64,000 nucleotides of DNA, taken from positions 2,296,169 to 2,360,168 of the forward strand of contig NC_087386.1 of assembly GCF_963675165.1 (NCBI RefSeq), written 5' to 3'. Below are positions 61,601-64,000 of the stretch, in pieces; position 1 is the first letter of the stretch, and every line of letters starts with the position of its first letter. Source of the stretch: Halichondria panicea. Taxonomy: Eukaryota; Porifera; Demospongiae; Suberitida; Halichondriidae. Under the pieces are notes generated by a model. That model saw nothing but the letters and a program-made list of their open reading frames with translations. It ran no database searches and had not been told where the DNA came from. Position numbers and translations under genes: made by a program.

Positions 61601-61989
61601 CCCACAGTGAAGCTCATCAATTTGGCTGATATCATCACAAGTAACTATTTTCAGTATTTGCGTATTTTTTTATTTATTAGCCTGGCTGCATGTGTGTCAT
61701 TTTTAGTGCTTGATATAGACTATCATTATCTTAGCTTTTTTCTTTGCATTCAGCCACAACTCCTAACCTGCTGAATCGACTCAACCTCACCCCAGCCGAC
61801 CTTGGTGATGTAACTGATGTCACACGTCGTTATGGCAATCAAGCTGGAGTGGCTCATGCATTGGGAGTGTGGCAAAGTGTGAATCCTTCCAGAGCTACCT
61901 TCAGGGCCTTGGTGGAAATTGCCATAGGACTGAGAAGAGGAGACACTGCTACAGACATTTGTAGATTCATTGTAAAGAATACGAGTTGA
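52640..61989 (+). CDS. Microexon-coiled coil-Roc-COR-Death gene D (complete)
   Basis: Start exon 52,640-52,714. Microexons: 52,919-52,930, 53,856-53,858, 54,063-54,065, 54,312-54,314 with a duplicate at 54,584-54,586, 55,034-55,045, 55,314-55,316, 55,901-55,903, 56,013-56,015, 56,174-56,176, 56,351-56,392. Coiled coil 56,731-56,932. GTPase exon 58,298-60,451. Linkers 60,511-60,573, 60,783-60,851, 60,900-60,947 and 61,057-61,175. Death domains 61,367-61,640 and 61,754-61,989. With one GAG microexon the lengths sum to 3,327 nt, 1,109 codons with the stop; using both adds one Glu. P-loop GPAGTGKT and DCGGQPQF are kept. The acceptor used in gene C before the fourth linker is lost through a small deletion, and the downstream ttacag at 61,051-61,056 restores the frame. 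The 5' part of the GTPase exon matches gene A and the 3' part gene C. Its intron holds the unit 3/unit 4 junction. Confidence 0.78.
53081..53668. mobile_element. Mutator-like MITE, unit 3 copy with nested 165-bp insertion
   Basis: Same insertion and same actcgtagta duplication as at 30,349-30,763. It carries about 165 extra bp at 53,361-53,527 (gctcttgtcagccttcactc onward). The extra block is either a secondary insertion here or a deletion in unit 2. Confidence 0.8.
54111..54650. repeat. 272-bp tandem duplication carrying a microexon
   Basis: Two copies start aactcgtaaattatctttgt at 54,111 and 54,383. Each includes the acceptor, the GAG microexon and the gtgagc donor. Units 1 and 2 have a single copy. 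Confidence 0.92.
55455..55765. mobile_element. 311-bp Mutator-like MITE, unit 3 copy
   Basis: Same insertion as 32,293-32,603, with tagactggcggcga ends. The left target copy has mutated (gcacagacgt) and the right copy is still tacagacgt. Confidence 0.83.
57276..57293. repeat. Three telomere-type hexamers (AACCCT)3 at a duplication junction
   Basis: Exactly three perfect aaccct units separate the end of unit 3 (tttcaatgattt) from sequence equivalent to about position 113 of unit 1 (atatagg...). In the other units no such repeat occurs on either side. Confidence 0.9.
57294..57806. mobile_element. Foldback element, left-truncated copy in unit 4
   Basis: Matches 95-653 of unit 1, but the first about 18 bp and the left target duplication are missing at the junction with the telomeric hexamers. 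The right end gaggct and the following gtagtccagt are intact. Confidence 0.78.
57807..58297. other. Intronic sequence before the GTPase exon of gene D
   Basis: Nearly identical to 654-1,151 of unit 1, including the acceptor acacattag. No exon seen. Confidence 0.6.
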
Positions 61990-62228
61990 ACTAACCAAAA
62001 TTGATTTTTATACATAAAGTTTTATTGATACTATTTTGTCTGTAAATGCTTTGCTTTTCTGAACACATTATTGGTAGTCTCTTTGAGAAGTTGAACTGAG
62101 CATGCGCAGTATGAAAATTTAGCAACACCCACACATTGAAAAATGCCGTCACAACGGTCAAATTGCACCTGTGGTAGAATTAAAGGAAAATCATGGTCGT
62201 GAAATATTGAAATCCAACCTTCAAGACA

Positions 62229-62367
62229 AAGGAGTTATTACACTTTCCAGATTGTGGCAATGGACTCTGATAAATGGACCAACGGTAGATTACGTCATAG
62301 AGGCTTGAGAGCTTGCATGGTGGGTGGGGCTCACACAACAATTGCAAGCTGATACCACCACACACAG
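62229..62367. other. Right edge of the array, unique sequence
   Basis: After the last base shared with unit 1 the sequence turns into an unrelated stretch with no coding signal. Confidence 0.5.
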
Positions 62368-62765
62368 CTACAGGGTTTTGCAGAATCTTTGAAATAGAGG
62401 GTGTAGAGCGTTCCTTATATGGATATTTAATCTTTACACATTGTGGTGTCATAAACACATTGTGGTGAAATGCCAAGTCTGCTTAGGAAGTAAAATTCAA
62501 AAACAAAATGGCTTTTTCTTGTAAAAAGCGGTATTATTAGATGGAGAATAGTGCATCAGACAGAGCTGCTTGGACTGTCTTATCAAAGTGTTGCTGAGAA
62601 TCTTCAAGTTGATCCATCAACTGTTTGTAGAATAGTGCATTGTTGACATGCTGACTAAGATCTACAACTTTATGGTTGACCACAGATAACCTTATAAGGA
62701 ACGCTCAACGCAAAACGCTTTTTTGGGATATTGCAAAGATTCTGCAAAACCCTGTAGCTAGAGAT
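62365..62765. mobile_element. Tc1/mariner-type remnant with transposase HTH fragment
   Basis: Inverted ends cagggttttgcagaatcttt and complement, with a second matched block gagcgttccttata/tataaggaacgctc. Both ends are bordered by TA, the usual Tc1/mariner target. Inside, a short frame at about 62,533-62,645 reads WRIVHQTELLGLSYQSVAEN then LQVDPSTVCRIV. That is typical of the helix-turn-helix at the start of IS630/Tc1-type transposases. It ends in a stop; the DDE domain is absent. Confidence 0.65.
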
Positions 62766-62940
62766 ATATAGTAGACTAGTTATATCATAGATAATAGAGC
62801 ACAGAAAAATATGGTTATATAAAGTACCCCCCTGCAGCATGTACTATGTCTTGAAGCAAAAGGATATGGAAGGCTGCATGCATATTTTAATTTTTAATGC
62901 ATGTCTGGGTTGCCCTACAGTTTGCCAGTTTCTTTATATC
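62766..62940. other. Unannotated spacer
   Basis: AT-rich sequence without recognised genes or repeats. Confidence 0.4.
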
Positions 62941-62959
62941 CGTTTCATTGCAAACTTCT

Positions 62960-63895
62960 GTTCACAGGATCTACAGCAAACAGTGTTGCATGTTACACTT
63001 GCTTGATTGCTCCAGGCATCATTAAAACCTGCTCATTGGTCCTAAGGGGCCTATTAAAATTAGGTGCATGGACCAACTGCCTGGACGACTGGTAAAAGAA
63101 TTCACCCAGCTTGCATAAAGTGTTCTAGGTGGGCAGCTCATTTCAAAGCTTGCAGGGGTTCGTTGGCATCAGGAAAACCTGCTTGTTGGTCCATAGGAGG
63201 CTGTTTCTGGAAACTAGGTGGACCAACGACCTGGACGGCAAGTAAGAAAATAGTCGCGCAGCTTGAATAATGTGTTCCAGGCTGGTGTCACAGCTCATTT
63301 TTCAAAGTTTAGTGTCTCCATTGGCATCAATTAAAAGAAAACCTGCTTGTTGGTCCATAAGGTTTCCTATTTCTGGAAACTAGGTGGACCAACGGCCTGG
63401 ACGACAAGTGAGAAAATAGTTCACGCAGCTTGAATGCATAATTTAATGTGTTCCAGGTTGGTGTGAGCTCATTTCAAAGCTTGGTGTCTCCTTTGGCATC
63501 ATTAAACTGGAAAACCTGCTCGTTGGTCCATAAGGTTACCTGTTTATGGAAACTGGATGGACCAACGTCTTTGGACGACAAGCAAGAAATAGTTCACGCA
63601 GTTTGATTTCATGTACTCATTTCAATGTTTGGTGGCTCCTTTAGCATTGAAAACCTGTTGTTGATCTATTAAAGTTTCCAGTTTCTGGAAATTGGGTAGA
63701 CCAACAGACAACAGGGGTAAGAAAAGAGTTTATGCAGCTTGCATTATTGTGTTGGTTTCAACTTTCCAAGTTTGGTGGCTCCATTGGCATCAATTAAACA
63801 AGATAACTGCATGGGTCCCCATCGTATAAGTATCATAAAAATTATTCCTGGAAATTCGATGGACCAATTAAAGGGCCAGGACGACAGGTAAGAAA
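62960..63895. repeat. Diverged tandem repeat, about 140-175 bp period, with a hairpin in each unit
   Basis: Six degenerate copies with cores near 63,033, 63,184, 63,350, 63,522, 63,658 and 63,812. Each contains ttggcatca, aaaacctgct, gttggtcca...tggaccaac, a cagcttg motif and gtaagaaaat. The gttggtcca/tggaccaac pair, plus ggtttcc/ggaaac in the best copy (63,350-63,394), makes a hairpin with a 6-8 nt loop. No significant open frame. Confidence 0.8.
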
Positions 63896-64000
63896 ATAAT
63901 TATGTTTCTCCAGTTGTTGACTACTATTACATACAGTGCATACTGCCTCAGTGTGGGACCTGACATCCTGTGGTTAGACACCATTCAAAATGTTGAACAG

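Larger units (their letters stand above)
57276..62228. repeat. Tandem segmental duplication, unit 4 (partial)
   Basis: Partial copy that begins inside the foldback element otherwise seen only in unit 1. It carries the 3' part of Roc/Death gene D and ends about 240 bp after that gene's stop codon, at roughly 62,228. Matching to unit 1 (about 4,883-5,110) stops there. No EDEM3 copy follows, so this is the right edge of the array. Confidence 0.9.

Noticed and set aside
62901..63270. Short open frames in the terminal tandem repeats
   Set aside because: They follow the repeat period, are not conserved between copies, and match no family.

Overview
The window looks like nuclear DNA of an invertebrate animal with a compact, intron-rich genome. 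Genes are split by GT-AG introns with pyrimidine-rich 3' ends. CA/GT microsatellites and small inverted-repeat elements are common. The genes are animal housekeeping families (EDEM3, SRD5A3, SEC22, xanthine dehydrogenase) next to Roc-COR-like GTPases with Death domains. Expanded Roc/Death families and abundant TACATGTA-type palindromes make me think of a demosponge (Amphimedon-like). That is inference; no marker gene proves it.

The main structure is a direct tandem segmental duplication. Unit 1 (about 1-17,237), unit 2 (17,238-34,232) and unit 3 (34,233-57,275) are nearly identical. Unit 4 (57,276-62,228) is partial, and after it the sequence becomes unrelated repeats. Each full unit reads: 3' part of a Roc-COR/Death gene (+), EDEM3 (+), SRD5A3-like (-), SEC22-like (-), then the 5' part of the next Roc-COR/Death gene (+). 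The Roc/Death genes therefore straddle unit boundaries: A (5' end outside the window, to 4,882), B (13,644-20,894), C (29,906-38,845) and D (52,640-61,989). I checked exon phases by hand. The spliced models of C and D are whole numbers of codons, giving about 1,107 and 1,108 residues.

The most unusual feature is the 5' half of the Roc/Death genes. Between a start exon and a coiled-coil exon lies a run of microexons of 12, 3, 3, 3, 12, 3, 3, 3, 3 and 42 nt. All are phase 0, and each sits between a good 3' splice site and a GTAAGT/GTGAGT donor. Joined, they encode one amphipathic helix. Across the three copies the exon bases differ strongly, always changing the amino acid, while the surrounding introns are almost identical. 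This reverses the usual pattern and looks like a fast-evolving, single-codon microexon system in a putative innate-immune or recognition GTPase.

The passenger genes are decaying. EDEM3 copy 1 is open through the whole mannosidase domain, copy 2 has several frameshifts, and copy 3 is frameshifted after the catalytic domain; copies 2 and 3 share a three-exon deletion. All SRD5A3 copies lack the catalytic segment. The SEC22 copies are longin-domain fragments. Unit 3 also holds a truncated xanthine dehydrogenase (39,205-43,300) fused at a short homology to the EDEM3 upstream region. Several insertions are polymorphic between units with visible empty sites and 7-10 bp target duplications. Three telomeric hexamers lie exactly at the unit 3/unit 4 junction. 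No rRNA, tRNA or CRISPR feature was seen.
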